Shown here: positions 25,762 to 34,295 of the stretch, one piece after another
Position numbering within the stretch: position 1 is the stretch's first letter
How the letters are laid out: every line of letters begins with the position of its first letter
From: Pseudomonadota bacterium
GTDB lineage: Bacteria > Pseudomonadota > Alphaproteobacteria > Rhizobiales > Methylopilaceae
Length of the DNA stretch: 64,000 bases
NCBI GenBank assembly: GCA_023388965.1
Contig: JAEWFF010000071.1
Coordinates: 62,001-126,000, forward strand
Direction: 5' to 3'
The notes under the pieces: model-generated
What the model was told of the DNA's origin: nothing
The model's input: only the letters and a program-made list of their open reading frames with translations
Databases searched by the model: none
Made by a program: the position numbers and the translations under genes

Positions 25762-27132
25762 TCAGGCAGCAGTCGAAATCACACGATTACGGCCTTCGCG
25801 CTTGGCACGATACAGAGCCTCATCTGCTCTTTTCAGGATGAGATCGGCGCGGTCGCCGTCCTGAAGCTCGGCAACACCTACCGAAACCGTGACATCGATC
25901 AGCCGCTGCCCGTTCGATACCAGGAACGGCTCGCCGGCGATGTGGGTCAGCAGGCGCTCCCCGACCGTTCTGGCTACGGCGATATCCGCATCGGGCATGA
26001 CGATCACGAATTCCTCGCCGCCGTGGCGGCAGGCAAGATCGATTCCGCGCACGCTGGCCTGAAGGCGCAGCGCGAACTGGCGCAGCACATCGTCGCCGGC
26101 ATCGTGGCCGTAGGTGTCGTTGATCCGCTTGAAATGGTCGATGTCCACCATGATCACGCCGAGCGGCCGGCGGCTTTCGACGGCCTTTTCCATCAGCGTT
26201 TCGAGGTGGGTTTCGAAATAGCGGCGGTTGTACAGACCCGTCAGGCCGTCCGTGAGCGCCATTTCCATGCTCTGCTGCACATTCGAGCGCAGGCGGTCGG
26301 CATAGCGTTTGCGGCGCACCTGGGTCATCACCCGCGCCTTGAGCTCATTGCTCTCGATCGGACGCACCAGATAATCGTTCACGCCGAGATCGAGACCCCG
26401 CAGGACGCGCGCCGTATCCTCCGGCTCGGCGACGATGAGGATCGGCAGGCTGCGCGTGCGCTCCAGCGACCGCGTCTGACTGCACAGCCGCAGGCCGTCG
26501 AAATCGCTGAAACCGAGGCTGACGATCATCAGGTCGTAATTGTTCTCGGCCGCGCGGAACAGGGCTTCCTGCGGCGAGGCCTCGATATCGACGGTGTGGT
26601 TGTCGCGCAGCGCCCGCTCGATCCTGTCATAGGAAAGCGGACGCTCATCGACGACCAGAACGCGGCCGCCGAGCCCGTTATCGAGAATGCTGTCGGCGGC
26701 AATATTGGCCAGCCCGACCTGATGGCCGGACAGAGCGCGCATGCGCAGTTCGTCGGTCATCATCTTCAGGCGCGTCAGGCTCCGCACGCGGGCAAACAGC
26801 GCGACATCGGACACCGGCTTGGTCAGGAAATCGTCGGCGCCGGCCGCAAGGCCCTTCACCCGGTCGGAGGGTTGATCGAGCGCTGTGATGATGACGATCG
26901 GGATGTGATGCGTGGCCGGGTCCGATTTCAGGCGGCGGCAGACTTCGAAGCCGTCCATGCCCGGCATCATCACATCGAGCAGGACGATGTCGCATTGCGA
27001 GCTGGCGCAGATGTCGAGCGCCTCCTGCCCGTTCATGGCGGTCGTCACCTCGAAATATTCGGCCGTCAGCCGGGCTTCGAGCAGCTTCACATTGGCCAGG
27101 ACGTCATCGACGACAAGAACGCGGGCAGACAT
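25762..27132 (-). CDS. pleD: Response regulator/diguanylate cyclase PleD
   Basis: Makes cyclic di-GMP when phosphorylated and drives the motile-to-sessile switch in Caulobacter and relatives. It has 456 residues. The first receiver domain (1-~120) has DIVLLDVMMPGMDGFEV with the phosphorylated aspartate and TKPVSD. The second (~155-280) has IVSLGFSDFDGL, with serine at the acceptor place, so it is an adaptor only. The GGDEF domain (~295-456) has DGLTGLYNRRYF and an active-site GGEEF. The RGID five residues before GGEEF is the RxxD inhibitory site. It is six bases downstream of divK. Confidence 0.97.
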   Translation of the reverse strand: MSARVLVVDDVLANVKLLEARLTAEYFEVTTAMNGQEALDICASSQCDIVLLDVMMPGMDGFEVCRRLKSDPATHHIPIVIITALDQPSDRVKGLAAGADDFLTKPVSDVALFARVRSLTRLKMMTDELRMRALSGHQVGLANIAADSILDNGLGGRVLVVDERPLSYDRIERALRDNHTVDIEASPQEALFRAAENNYDLMIVSLGFSDFDGLRLCSQTRSLERTRSLPILIVAEPEDTARVLRGLDLGVNDYLVRPIESNELKARVMTQVRRKRYADRLRSNVQQSMEMALTDGLTGLYNRRYFETHLETLMEKAVESRRPLGVIMVDIDHFKRINDTYGHDAGDDVLRQFALRLQASVRGIDLACRHGGEEFVIVMPDADIAVARTVGERLLTHIAGEPFLVSNGQRLIDVTVSVGVAELQDGDRADLILKRADEALYRAKREGRNRVISTAA

Positions 27133-27138
27133 CTTTAC

Positions 27139-27507
27139 TTAGTCCGGAAGAAAGTGACGCACGGTTTCAAGGAATTTCGTGACCGAGATCGGCTTGGAGA
27201 GATAGGCCTCGCACCCGCCCTCGCGGATGCGCTCCTCATCCCCTTTCATCGCGAATGCCGTGATGGCGACGACGGGAATGGATTTGAGATCCGGGTCTTC
27301 CTTCAGCCAGCGCGTGACTTCGAGGCCCGAAACCTCCGGCAGCTGGATATCCATGAGGATGAGATCGGGCCGATGCTGGCGCGCGAGCGCCACGGCCTCG
27401 ATGCCGTTTCGGGTCTGGACCGTCGTGAACCCATTCGCTTCGAGGAGGTCGTTGAAGAGCTTCATATTGAGCTCGTTGTCCTCCACGATGAGGATTGTTC
27501 TCCCCAT
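27139..27507 (-). CDS. divK: Cell-cycle response regulator DivK
   Basis: Single-domain response regulator (122 residues) that is phosphorylated by DivJ and PleC-type kinases and controls the CckA-CtrA pathway. It starts MGRTILIVEDNELNMKLFND. The acceptor aspartate is in DLILMDIQLPEVSGLEV, and the conserved Thr and Lys are in VVAITAFAMKGDEERI and LSKPIS. It is first gene of the divK-pleD operon, an arrangement shared across Alphaproteobacteria. No clear CtrA box was found upstream. Confidence 0.96.
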   Translation of the reverse strand: MGRTILIVEDNELNMKLFNDLLEANGFTTVQTRNGIEAVALARQHRPDLILMDIQLPEVSGLEVTRWLKEDPDLKSIPVVAITAFAMKGDEERIREGGCEAYLSKPISVTKFLETVRHFLPD

Positions 27508-27631
27508 GGCATCGTTCCCCCGCGTCCCGCATACAGGACTACAGCCAATCCCCTCGGAACAAGCTGATTCAATCGTTCTGTGTTGATGAAAATGTTAGAT
27601 GAGATTCGTTGACGAAGGCCGAATCCGACCG

Positions 27632-27922
27632 ATGAAAAACCGGTCCACCGAACAAAATATCAGCAACGCCAATGATATAGCTGTTTCAGCTTTGTCATTT
27701 CTGGCCGAGGATGCCGAGCGTTTCGGGCGTTTTCTGGCGCTGTCGGGGCTCGACCCCGCCTCGATTCGGCAGGCCGCGACCTCGCCCGGCTTCCTCGCCG
27801 GCATTCTGGACCATGTCGCGGGCGACGAAAGCCTGCTGCTGGCCTTTGCAGCCGAAAGCGGGATTTCGCCCGCCAACATCGCGGCCGCCCATGCCTTGCT
27901 CACGTCGGACAGGACGCCATGA
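27632..27922 (+). CDS. DUF3572 family protein
   Basis: Small helical protein (96 residues from ATG 27632; an in-frame ATG at 27599 would add 11 residues). The family pattern is DIAVSALSFLAEDAERFGRFLALSGLDPASIRQAA, then PGFLAGILDHVAGDESLLLAFAAESG. The function is unknown. It overlaps dinB by four bases and is divergent from divK, the usual place for this family, so a link to dinB by translational coupling is clear although a shared function is not. Confidence 0.86.
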   Translation: MKNRSTEQNISNANDIAVSALSFLAEDAERFGRFLALSGLDPASIRQAATSPGFLAGILDHVAGDESLLLAFAAESGISPANIAAAHALLTSDRTP

Positions 27923-29178
27923 GCGCGGGATTCTGCCGCGACTGCCTGAGCTCCGTCGAGAGCCCGCGCTGCACGGCCTGCGGCAGCCCGCGCGTTTTCC
28001 GGCATCCGGAACTCGACATGCTGAGCGTCGCCCATGTCGATTGCGACGCTTTTTTCGCGACCATCGAAAAACGCGACAATCCCGAACTGCGCGACCAGCC
28101 GGTGATTGTCGGCGGCGGCACGCGCGGGGTGGTCGCCACCTGTTGTTACATTGCACGCATCAACGGCGTACGCTCGGCCATGCCGATGTTCAAGGCGCGC
28201 AAGCTGTGCCCGGAAGCCGTCGTCATCAAGCCGGACCACGCGAAATATTCGGCCGTCGGCCGCCAGGTACGCACATTGATGCGCGAACTGACGCCGCTGG
28301 TCGAGCCAGTGTCGATCGACGAGGCATTTCTCGATCTCGGCGGAACCGAACGTCTGCACGCAATGTCGCCGGCACGCGCGCTGGCGCGTTTTGCGCGGCG
28401 CGTCGATGAGGAGATCGGCATCTCCGTCTCGGTCGGCCTCGCGCCCAACAAATTCCTTGCCAAGATCGCGTCCGATCTCGACAAGCCGCGGGGTTTTGCC
28501 GCCATCGGCCAGGCGGAGGCGGTTGCTTTTCTCGATGCCAAACCGGTCGGCATCCTGCCCGGCGTGGGAGCTGCGGCGCGCTCGCGGCTGGAAGCGGAAG
28601 GCTTCCGCACGGTCGGCGATATCCGCCGCGCCGATGTCCGGGAATTCGCCCGCGCGCATGGGGAATTCGGCCTTCATCTGTGGCGCCTCGCGCATGGCGA
28701 GGATGGCCGGCCCGTACGCCCGGACCGCGAGAGCAAAAGCGTCAGCGCCGAAACCACCTTCAACGAAGACATCAGCGATGCCGCCGAACTCACCCGCATT
28801 CTGTGGGGGCTGTCGGAACGCGTCTCGCACCGTCTGAAGGCGGCCGGACTGTCCGGCGCGCGCGTGGCACTCAAGCTCAAGACCGCCGACTTCCAGACGC
28901 GTTCGCGCTCACGCACGCTCGACAGCCCGACACGGCTCGCGGGCCGCATCTTCGACATCGGGCGCGAACTGCTCGCACCGGAAGCGCGCGGCCAGCGTTT
29001 CCGCCTGATCGGCATCGGCGTGGAGGATCTGCGCCCCATAGCCGACGCCGATCCGCCAAATCTCATCGACCACAATCTGAAACGGCGCATCGCCGCCGAA
29101 GACGCGATGGACCGCATTCGCGACCGCTTCGGCAAGGAAAGCGTCAATCGCGGCATAGGCTTCGACCACAAGCGCTGA
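27919..29178 (+). CDS. dinB: DNA polymerase IV (Y family) with N-terminal CxxC zinc-ribbon-like extension
   Basis: Error-prone translesion polymerase, 419 residues. The first ~30 residues carry two CxxC pairs (CRDC at 6-9 and CTAC at 18-21) before the polymerase core starts at SVAHVDCDAFFATIEKRD. The catalytic acidic residues are in VDCDAF and PVSIDEAFLDLGG. YIARINGVRSAMPM (fingers), SVGLAPNKFLAKIASDLDKP and a little-finger domain (SRTLDSPTRLAGRI) follow. No canonical beta-clamp motif is obvious at the C-terminus. No GTTC-N7-GTTC box was seen upstream, so LexA control is not evident here. Confidence 0.95.
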   Translation: MSAGFCRDCLSSVESPRCTACGSPRVFRHPELDMLSVAHVDCDAFFATIEKRDNPELRDQPVIVGGGTRGVVATCCYIARINGVRSAMPMFKARKLCPEAVVIKPDHAKYSAVGRQVRTLMRELTPLVEPVSIDEAFLDLGGTERLHAMSPARALARFARRVDEEIGISVSVGLAPNKFLAKIASDLDKPRGFAAIGQAEAVAFLDAKPVGILPGVGAAARSRLEAEGFRTVGDIRRADVREFARAHGEFGLHLWRLAHGEDGRPVRPDRESKSVSAETTFNEDISDAAELTRILWGLSERVSHRLKAAGLSGARVALKLKTADFQTRSRSRTLDSPTRLAGRIFDIGRELLAPEARGQRFRLIGIGVEDLRPIADADPPNLIDHNLKRRIAAEDAMDRIRDRFGKESVNRGIGFDHKR

Positions 29179-29215
29179 CTTGCGGACCGCGCGCGAGTAC
29201 GCGAAGAACACTATC

Positions 29216-29262
29216 CCTCATCCTGAGCCGGACCGCGCAGCGGTCCGTGTCGAAGGATGGCG
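29216..29262. repeat. REP-type palindrome, family A copy 6
   Basis: CCTCATCCTGAGCCGGACCG, centre CGCAGCG, then CGGTCCGTGTCGAAGGATGG. It lies between dinB and ridA, directly before the ridA ribosome-binding site, so it could form a stem close to the start of that mRNA. Confidence 0.8.
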
Positions 29263-29280
29263 AACAGGAGATTTTTTGTA

Positions 29281-29745
29281 ATGGCCGGACAGATCGACAA
29301 ACGCCTCGCCGAACTCGGCATCACGCTGCCGACACCTGCGGCCCCCGCAGCCAATTACGTTCCGGCGGTCGCAACCGGCAACCAGCTCTTCATATCCGGC
29401 CAGTTGCCGATGCTGGACGGCAAGATGCAGCTCACCGGCACGCTCGGAAACGGCCCCAGCGTCGAGGACGCCGTCGCCGCCGCGCGCCTGTGCGCGATCA
29501 ATGTGCTCGCGCAGGTCAAGGCCGCCACCGGCGATCTCGACCGTGTGGTCCGGCTTGTAAAGGTCGTCGGCTTCGTCGCCTCCGCGCCCTCCTTCGGCGA
29601 CCAGCCCAAAGTGGTGAATGGCGCTTCCGATCTGTTCGTCGATGTGCTCGGTGAGCGCGGCAAGCATGCGCGCTCGGCCATAGGCGTCGCCGCTTTGCCC
29701 TTCGGCGCATCGGTCGAAGTCGAAGCCGTGTTCGAGATCGCCTGA
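29281..29745 (+). CDS. RidA/YjgF-family protein
   Basis: Member of the RidA (YjgF/YER057c/UK114) superfamily, which hydrolyses reactive enamine/imine intermediates. It has 154 residues from ATG 29281, with AGGAG upstream. The blocks GNQLFISGQLPMLDGKM, AARLCAINVLAQVKAATGDLDRV and RSAIGVAALPFGASVEVEAVFEI match the longer RidA-like subfamily found in Proteobacteria. It lacks the strict archetypal RidA C-terminal arginine signature, so the precise activity is open. The glycerophosphodiesterase gene starts immediately after its stop. Confidence 0.9.
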   Translation: MAGQIDKRLAELGITLPTPAAPAANYVPAVATGNQLFISGQLPMLDGKMQLTGTLGNGPSVEDAVAAARLCAINVLAQVKAATGDLDRVVRLVKVVGFVASAPSFGDQPKVVNGASDLFVDVLGERGKHARSAIGVAALPFGASVEVEAVFEIA

Positions 29746-30492
29746 ATGAATCTCGATCGGCTGTTCGAGCAACCGATCGCCCATCGGGGCCTGCACGACA
29801 GGGCGCAGGGGATCGTCGAGAATTCCCGCGCCGCCGTCTGGTATGCCGTTCAGGCCGGCTACGGCTTCGAAGTCGATGTACAGATGTCGGCGGACGGCGA
29901 GGCGATGGTCTTCCATGACGACACGCTCGACCGCCTGACGGACTATACGGGCGCGGTGAAGGACTTCACCGCCGCCCAGCTCTGCGCCCTTCCCCTGCGC
30001 GGCAGCGCCGACGGCGATACGATCTGGACGCTCGGCGAACTGCTGGACTTCGTCGCCGGGCAAAGCCCCGCCGTGATCGAGATCAAGACCTTGTGGGACG
30101 GCGACCATACATTGGCGCGCCGGGTCGCGGAGCTTCTCGGGGCCTATGAAGGCCCGGTTGCTGCCAAGAGTTTCGACCCCGGCCTGGTTGCCGCCTTCGC
30201 GCGGGCCGCGCCGCATGTCGCGCGCGGCATTGTCGGCTATGCCTATGACGACGAGGAAGCCGAGGGTCTTTCCCCCTTCAGGCGCTGGCGGCTGCGCAAT
30301 CTCGTGCACTGGCCGCTCACCCGCCCGCATTTCATATCCTGGGGCGTGAACGACCTGCCCCGCCGGTCCGTCGAGATCGCGAGCCGCCTGACCGGCGCGC
30401 CGGTCATGACCTGGACCGTGCGCACGCCCGCCGATCAGGCCTGCGCCGGCCTGTTCGCCGATCAGATGATCTTCGAGGGTTTCCGGCCATGA
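29746..30492 (+). CDS. Glycerophosphodiester phosphodiesterase family protein
   Basis: Cleaves glycerophosphodiesters to an alcohol and glycerol-3-phosphate. It has 248 residues and no signal peptide, so it is cytoplasmic. The GDPD motif is PIAHRGLHDRAQGIVENSRAA (HR...EN), then GFEVDVQMSADGEAMVFHDDTLDRLT with the metal-binding E/D and catalytic His. AVIEIKTLWDGD and a C-terminal MTWTVRTPADQ close the barrel. The start directly abuts the ridA-like stop, so the two are cotranscribed. Confidence 0.92.
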   Translation: MNLDRLFEQPIAHRGLHDRAQGIVENSRAAVWYAVQAGYGFEVDVQMSADGEAMVFHDDTLDRLTDYTGAVKDFTAAQLCALPLRGSADGDTIWTLGELLDFVAGQSPAVIEIKTLWDGDHTLARRVAELLGAYEGPVAAKSFDPGLVAAFARAAPHVARGIVGYAYDDEEAEGLSPFRRWRLRNLVHWPLTRPHFISWGVNDLPRRSVEIASRLTGAPVMTWTVRTPADQACAGLFADQMIFEGFRP

Positions 30493-30539
30493 GCGCGCCC
30501 GCCGCTTGGCACTCCACGCGCAGCGCCTAGATAAGGCGC

Positions 30540-31727
30540 ATGCCGACCAAGCCCGAACGGGCCCGCCTTCACATCAATCTCGCGCCTTCCCTGACAGCGT
30601 TCGACCCCGCTGCGTGGAACGCCTGCGCCAACCCGCCGGACGGTCCGGAACCTTACAATCCCTTCATCAGCCACGAATTCCTGCTCGCTCTGGAACAGTC
30701 CGGATCGGCGGCGGTGAACACCGGATGGGCGCCGGCCCATTTCGCCGTTGAGGCCGGCGAGCTTCTCGGCGTCGCGCCGGCCTATGTGAAGTCGCATTCG
30801 CGCGGCGAATACGTCTTCGACCATGCCTTCGCCGATGCGCTGGAACGCGCGGGCGGAAACTATTATCCGAAAGTGCAGGTCTGCGTGCCTTTCACGCCGG
30901 TGTCCGGACGGCGCCTGCTCGTTCGTCCCGGCGCGGACGCGGGCGAGGCCCGTCTTGCCCTGACGCAGGGGCTGCTCGACGCGGTGAACCGGATCGGTGC
31001 GTCGTCCCTACATTTCACCTTCACGACGAAAGAGGAGCAGGATTTTCTCACCGGAGCCGAACTCGGATTCCTGCCGCGCGACGACATCCAGTTCCACTGG
31101 GAGAACGAAGGCGGCTGGCGCACATTCGAGGATTTTCTGGGCTCGCTCGCCTCGCGCAAACGCAAGCTCTTCCGCCGCGAGCGGCGCGATGCCCTCGCCG
31201 ACGGCCTGACCGTTCAATGGCTGACCGGCGACGACATCCGCGAACATCACTGGGATGCGTTCTGGACCTTCTACTGCGACACCGGCATGCGCAAATGGGG
31301 CCAGCCCTATCTGACGCGCGGTTTCTTCTCGCGAATCGGGCAGAGCATGGCCGACCGCACGCTGCTGATCTTCGCCATGCGCGGCGATGAGCCTGTCGCC
31401 GGCGCGCTGAACTTCATCGGCGGAGACACGTTATTCGGCCGTTATTGGGGCTGTATCGAGGATCATCCCTTTCTGCATTTCGAACTCTGCTATTATCAGG
31501 CCGTTGACTTCGCCCTGTCGCGAGGGTTGAAACGCGTCGAAGCCGGTGCGCAGGGCGGCCACAAGCTCGTCCGGGGCTACCGGCCCGCACTGACCTATTC
31601 GGCGCACGCCTTCATCCATCCGGGACTTGCGCGGGCCGCCGAAAATTACTTAAGGACCGAACGCCTTCAGATCTCGCAGGCGCGTGCGGCACTGAACGAG
31701 GAAACGCCGTTCCGGCGAGAGAGCTGA
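30540..31727 (+). CDS. GNAT/FemAB-like protein (DUF482, peptidogalycan biosynthesis/recognition)
   Basis: Soluble protein of 395 residues in the DUF482 family, which has a doubled GNAT fold related to FemAB. Its substrate is unknown. Visible family blocks are NPFISHEFLLALEQSGSA, AYVKSHSRGEYVFDHAFADA, YYPKVQVCVPFTPVSGRRL, FLPRDDIQFHWENEGG and FGRYWGCIEDHPFLHFELCYYQA. The ending VEAGAQGGHKLVRGYRPALT is highly characteristic. It sits between the GDPD and HIT genes on the same strand, with AAGG before the ATG. Confidence 0.88.
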   Translation: MPTKPERARLHINLAPSLTAFDPAAWNACANPPDGPEPYNPFISHEFLLALEQSGSAAVNTGWAPAHFAVEAGELLGVAPAYVKSHSRGEYVFDHAFADALERAGGNYYPKVQVCVPFTPVSGRRLLVRPGADAGEARLALTQGLLDAVNRIGASSLHFTFTTKEEQDFLTGAELGFLPRDDIQFHWENEGGWRTFEDFLGSLASRKRKLFRRERRDALADGLTVQWLTGDDIREHHWDAFWTFYCDTGMRKWGQPYLTRGFFSRIGQSMADRTLLIFAMRGDEPVAGALNFIGGDTLFGRYWGCIEDHPFLHFELCYYQAVDFALSRGLKRVEAGAQGGHKLVRGYRPALTYSAHAFIHPGLARAAENYLRTERLQISQARAALNEETPFRRES

Positions 31728-31742
31728 ATCCGAGGAAAAACG

Positions 31743-32168
31743 ATGGCCGATTACGATCCCAACAATGTCTTTGCCAAGATTCTTTCGGGCGATCTGCCGT
31801 CGCACAAAGTCTATGAGGACGACCGCGCGCTTGCCTTCATGGATGTGATGCCGCGCTCCGACGGCCATGTGCTCGTCATTCCGAAAAAGCCGGCGCGCAA
31901 TGTTCTCGATGTCGATCCGGAAGAGCTCGGCTATGTGATCGGCGTCGTACAGACAGTCGCCAAGGCCGTGAAGAAGGCGATGAACGCCGACGGCCTGACC
32001 GTGCAGCAGTTCAACGAGGAAGCCGGCGGACAGGTCGTGTTCCACCTGCATTTCCACATCGTGCCGCGCAAGCTGAACACGCCGCTGCGCCCGCAGACCG
32101 GCGAAATGGAAAATCCGGAAGTGCTTGCCGCCAATGCGGACAAGATCAAGGCGGCGCTCGGCAAATAG
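31743..32168 (+). CDS. HIT family hydrolase (Hint-like)
   Basis: Nucleotide-binding hydrolase of the histidine-triad family, 141 residues, probably acting on AMP-lysine or related purine phosphoramidates. The histidine triad is HLHFHIVPRK near residue 100. The N-terminal NNVFAKILSGDLPSHKVYEDD and VMPRSDGHVLVIPKKPARNV blocks are typical of Hint. It is 15 bp after the DUF482 gene. Confidence 0.94.
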   Translation: MADYDPNNVFAKILSGDLPSHKVYEDDRALAFMDVMPRSDGHVLVIPKKPARNVLDVDPEELGYVIGVVQTVAKAVKKAMNADGLTVQQFNEEAGGQVVFHLHFHIVPRKLNTPLRPQTGEMENPEVLAANADKIKAALGK

Positions 32169-32207
32169 CCCGCGCCGCCCCCCGCGCCGCCCTTCGTCGT
32201 CCCTGCC

Positions 32208-33035
32208 CTACTCGGCCGCCTTGCGCATCGCGTAGGTATGCTCGGGCGCCGGGAAGTTCCGGTCGCGGACTTCCCCCGCATAGCCTTCGATGGCGCCGCG
32301 GATATGCTCCTTGAGCGAGCCGTATTTCTTGACGAATTTCGGCACGCGGTCGTTAAGACCCAGCATGTCCTCCATGACGAGGATCTGGCCGTCGCACGCC
32401 GCCGAGGCACCGATGCCGATGGTCGGCGCCTTCACGAGTTCCGTGATTTTCGCCGCCAGAGGTTCGGCGACCGCTTCCACGACAATCGAGAAGCAGCCGG
32501 CCTCATCGACCGCCTTGGCGTCGGCGATGATCGCGTCCCACTCGCTCTCGTCCCGTCCCTGCGCGCGGAAGGTGCCGAGCGTCAGGATCGACTGCGGCGT
32601 CAGCCCGATATGGCCCATCACCGGCACGCCGCGCTCGGTCAGGAAGCGGATCGTCTCGGCGGTGCGCACCCCGCCTTCCATCTTCACGGCACCGGCTCCG
32701 GTCTCCTTGAGCACCCGCACGGCATTCGAGAACGCCTCTGACGGAGAGCCCTCATAGGAACCGAACGGCATATCGACCACGACCAGCGCGCGCTTTGAGC
32801 CGCGCACGACCGCCTGCCCCTGGATGATCATCATATCCAAAGTCACGGGCACGGTGGTCTCCATGCCGTACATCACGTTTCCGAGACTGTCGCCGACCAG
32901 CAGGAGTTCGACGAGATCGTCCGCAATCGCCGCCGTGTGGGCGTGATACGCCGTCAGCGTGACGATGGGCTCGCCACCCTTGCGGGCGCGGATTTCGGGC
33001 GCGGTAATGCGTCTTATGGGTCCCTGAACCGACAT
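32208..33035 (-). CDS. panB: 3-methyl-2-oxobutanoate hydroxymethyltransferase
   Basis: First step of pantothenate (and thus CoA) synthesis, adding a hydroxymethyl group from methylene-THF to alpha-ketoisovalerate. It has 275 residues; GGAGG precedes the ATG. The blocks LLVGDSLGNVMYGMETTVPV, VVVDMPFGSYEGSPSEAFSNA, VKMEGGVRTAETI, GHIGLTPQSIL and PTIGIGASAACDGQILVMEDML are diagnostic, including the magnesium-binding D and E. No panC is next to it. It is divergent from ppx/gppA across a gap with a 14 bp palindrome. Confidence 0.97.
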   Translation of the reverse strand: MSVQGPIRRITAPEIRARKGGEPIVTLTAYHAHTAAIADDLVELLLVGDSLGNVMYGMETTVPVTLDMMIIQGQAVVRGSKRALVVVDMPFGSYEGSPSEAFSNAVRVLKETGAGAVKMEGGVRTAETIRFLTERGVPVMGHIGLTPQSILTLGTFRAQGRDESEWDAIIADAKAVDEAGCFSIVVEAVAEPLAAKITELVKAPTIGIGASAACDGQILVMEDMLGLNDRVPKFVKKYGSLKEHIRGAIEGYAGEVRDRNFPAPEHTYAMRKAAE

Positions 33036-33090
33036 GCCAACCTCCAGTTCCGTCCCAGAAACACCCGTTCGCGGAAGTCCGCAACCGGAT

Positions 33091-33104
33091 CGTTAGGCCT
33101 AACG
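33091..33104. promoter_or_regulatory. 14 bp perfect palindrome, possible operator
   Basis: CGTTAGGCCTAACG lies 56 bases upstream of panB and about 136 bases upstream of the divergent ppx/gppA start. The position and symmetry suit a dimeric regulator site, but no regulator is known. Confidence 0.4.
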
Positions 33105-33239
33105 TAAACCCCAATCCCCCGGCCGCAAGAAGCTCTTGGGCTTGCGGCCTCCCAGCCCGATGCTACACTTCGCCCAACTCAACTCGTTGGAGGCTGGCGC
33201 GGCTGCCGAAGCCTGCTGCCCCTCCCGAAGGAAAAGCTG

Positions 33240-34295
33240 GTGGACGACCGTGCTCCGCGCCAGACGGCGCCGGCGCAGCCTCGTGGCTCGCCGGGTGCCG
33301 CGCGGCGGCAAGACGCCCTTTATGCCGCCCTCGACCTCGGCACGAATAATTGCCGGCTCCTTGTCGCACGCCCGATCTGGGACGGTTTTCGCGTCGTCGA
33401 TGCGTTCTCGCGGATCGTGCGACTCGGCGAAGGGCTGACCGCATCCGGCCGCCTCTCGCAGGACGCCATCGGCCGCGCCATCGACGCGCTGAAAGTCTGC
33501 CGCGACAAGATCGCGGCGCGCGGCGTGCGGCGCGCCCGGCTGATCGCGACCGAGGCCTGCCGCTTCGCCGAGAACGGCCGCGATTTCTCGGCCCGCGTGC
33601 TGGAGGAAACCGGCCTCGACCTCGAAATCATCGACCGCGCGACCGAAGCACGGCTTGCGGCCCTCGGCTGCGCCCCGCTCGCCGATCCGGATGCCGACGG
33701 CGTCATCCTGTTCGATATCGGCGGCGGATCGTCCGAACTCGTCTGGCTCGACCGTCACGGGCGTGGTTTTCGCGGCGAGCCGCGCATCCGCTCATGGATG
33801 TCGCTGCCGGTTGGCGTCGTCACTCTGGCAGAGCGCCATGGCGGCGTGCACGTGACGCCGGAGGTTTTCGAGGCCATGGTGTCGGAAGTGATTCCGATGC
33901 TCGAAGCCTTCCCGGAAAAGAATGTATTGACGAAAGTCTGCACCAATCTGCACATGCTCGGCACCTCCGGCACCGTCACCACCCTTGCCGGCGTGCACAT
34001 GAACCTTCCGCGCTACGACCGCCGCTACGTCGACGGCGCCTGGCTCACCAATGACGAGATCGACACGGTTCAGGACCGCCTGCGCGCAATGAGCTATGAG
34101 GAGCGCGTCGCAAATCCCTGCATCGGCCGCGAACGCGCCGATCTCGTTCTTGCCGGCTGCGCCATTCTCGAAGCCTTCCGCCGCACCTTCCCCTCCTCGC
34201 GCCTGCGCGTCGCCGACCGCGGCCTGCGCGAGGGCATGCTGATCGATCTCATGCGTGCCGACGGCGTGTGGCGCGGTCCGGGTGGACGGGCATGA
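33240..34295 (+). CDS. Ppx/GppA family phosphatase
   Basis: Exopolyphosphatase/guanosine pentaphosphatase family member, 351 residues from GTG 33240 preceded by AAGGAAAA. Its actin-like ATPase fold shows phosphate-1 loop YAALDLGTNNCRLLVARP (~27-44) and phosphate-2 loop ILFDIGGGSSELVWLD (~158-173). It is a short form without the C-terminal HD domain of full Ppx. It overlaps rlmE at its end, a gene pair kept in many Alphaproteobacteria, and may act on polyphosphate or (p)ppGpp. Confidence 0.92.
   Translation: MDDRAPRQTAPAQPRGSPGAARRQDALYAALDLGTNNCRLLVARPIWDGFRVVDAFSRIVRLGEGLTASGRLSQDAIGRAIDALKVCRDKIAARGVRRARLIATEACRFAENGRDFSARVLEETGLDLEIIDRATEARLAALGCAPLADPDADGVILFDIGGGSSELVWLDRHGRGFRGEPRIRSWMSLPVGVVTLAERHGGVHVTPEVFEAMVSEVIPMLEAFPEKNVLTKVCTNLHMLGTSGTVTTLAGVHMNLPRYDRRYVDGAWLTNDEIDTVQDRLRAMSYEERVANPCIGRERADLVLAGCAILEAFRRTFPSSRLRVADRGLREGMLIDLMRADGVWRGPGGRA

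Noticed and set aside
27508..27631. CtrA binding site upstream of divK
   Set aside because: I looked for TTAA-N7-TTAA and TTAAC-type half sites; none with proper spacing is present in this gap.
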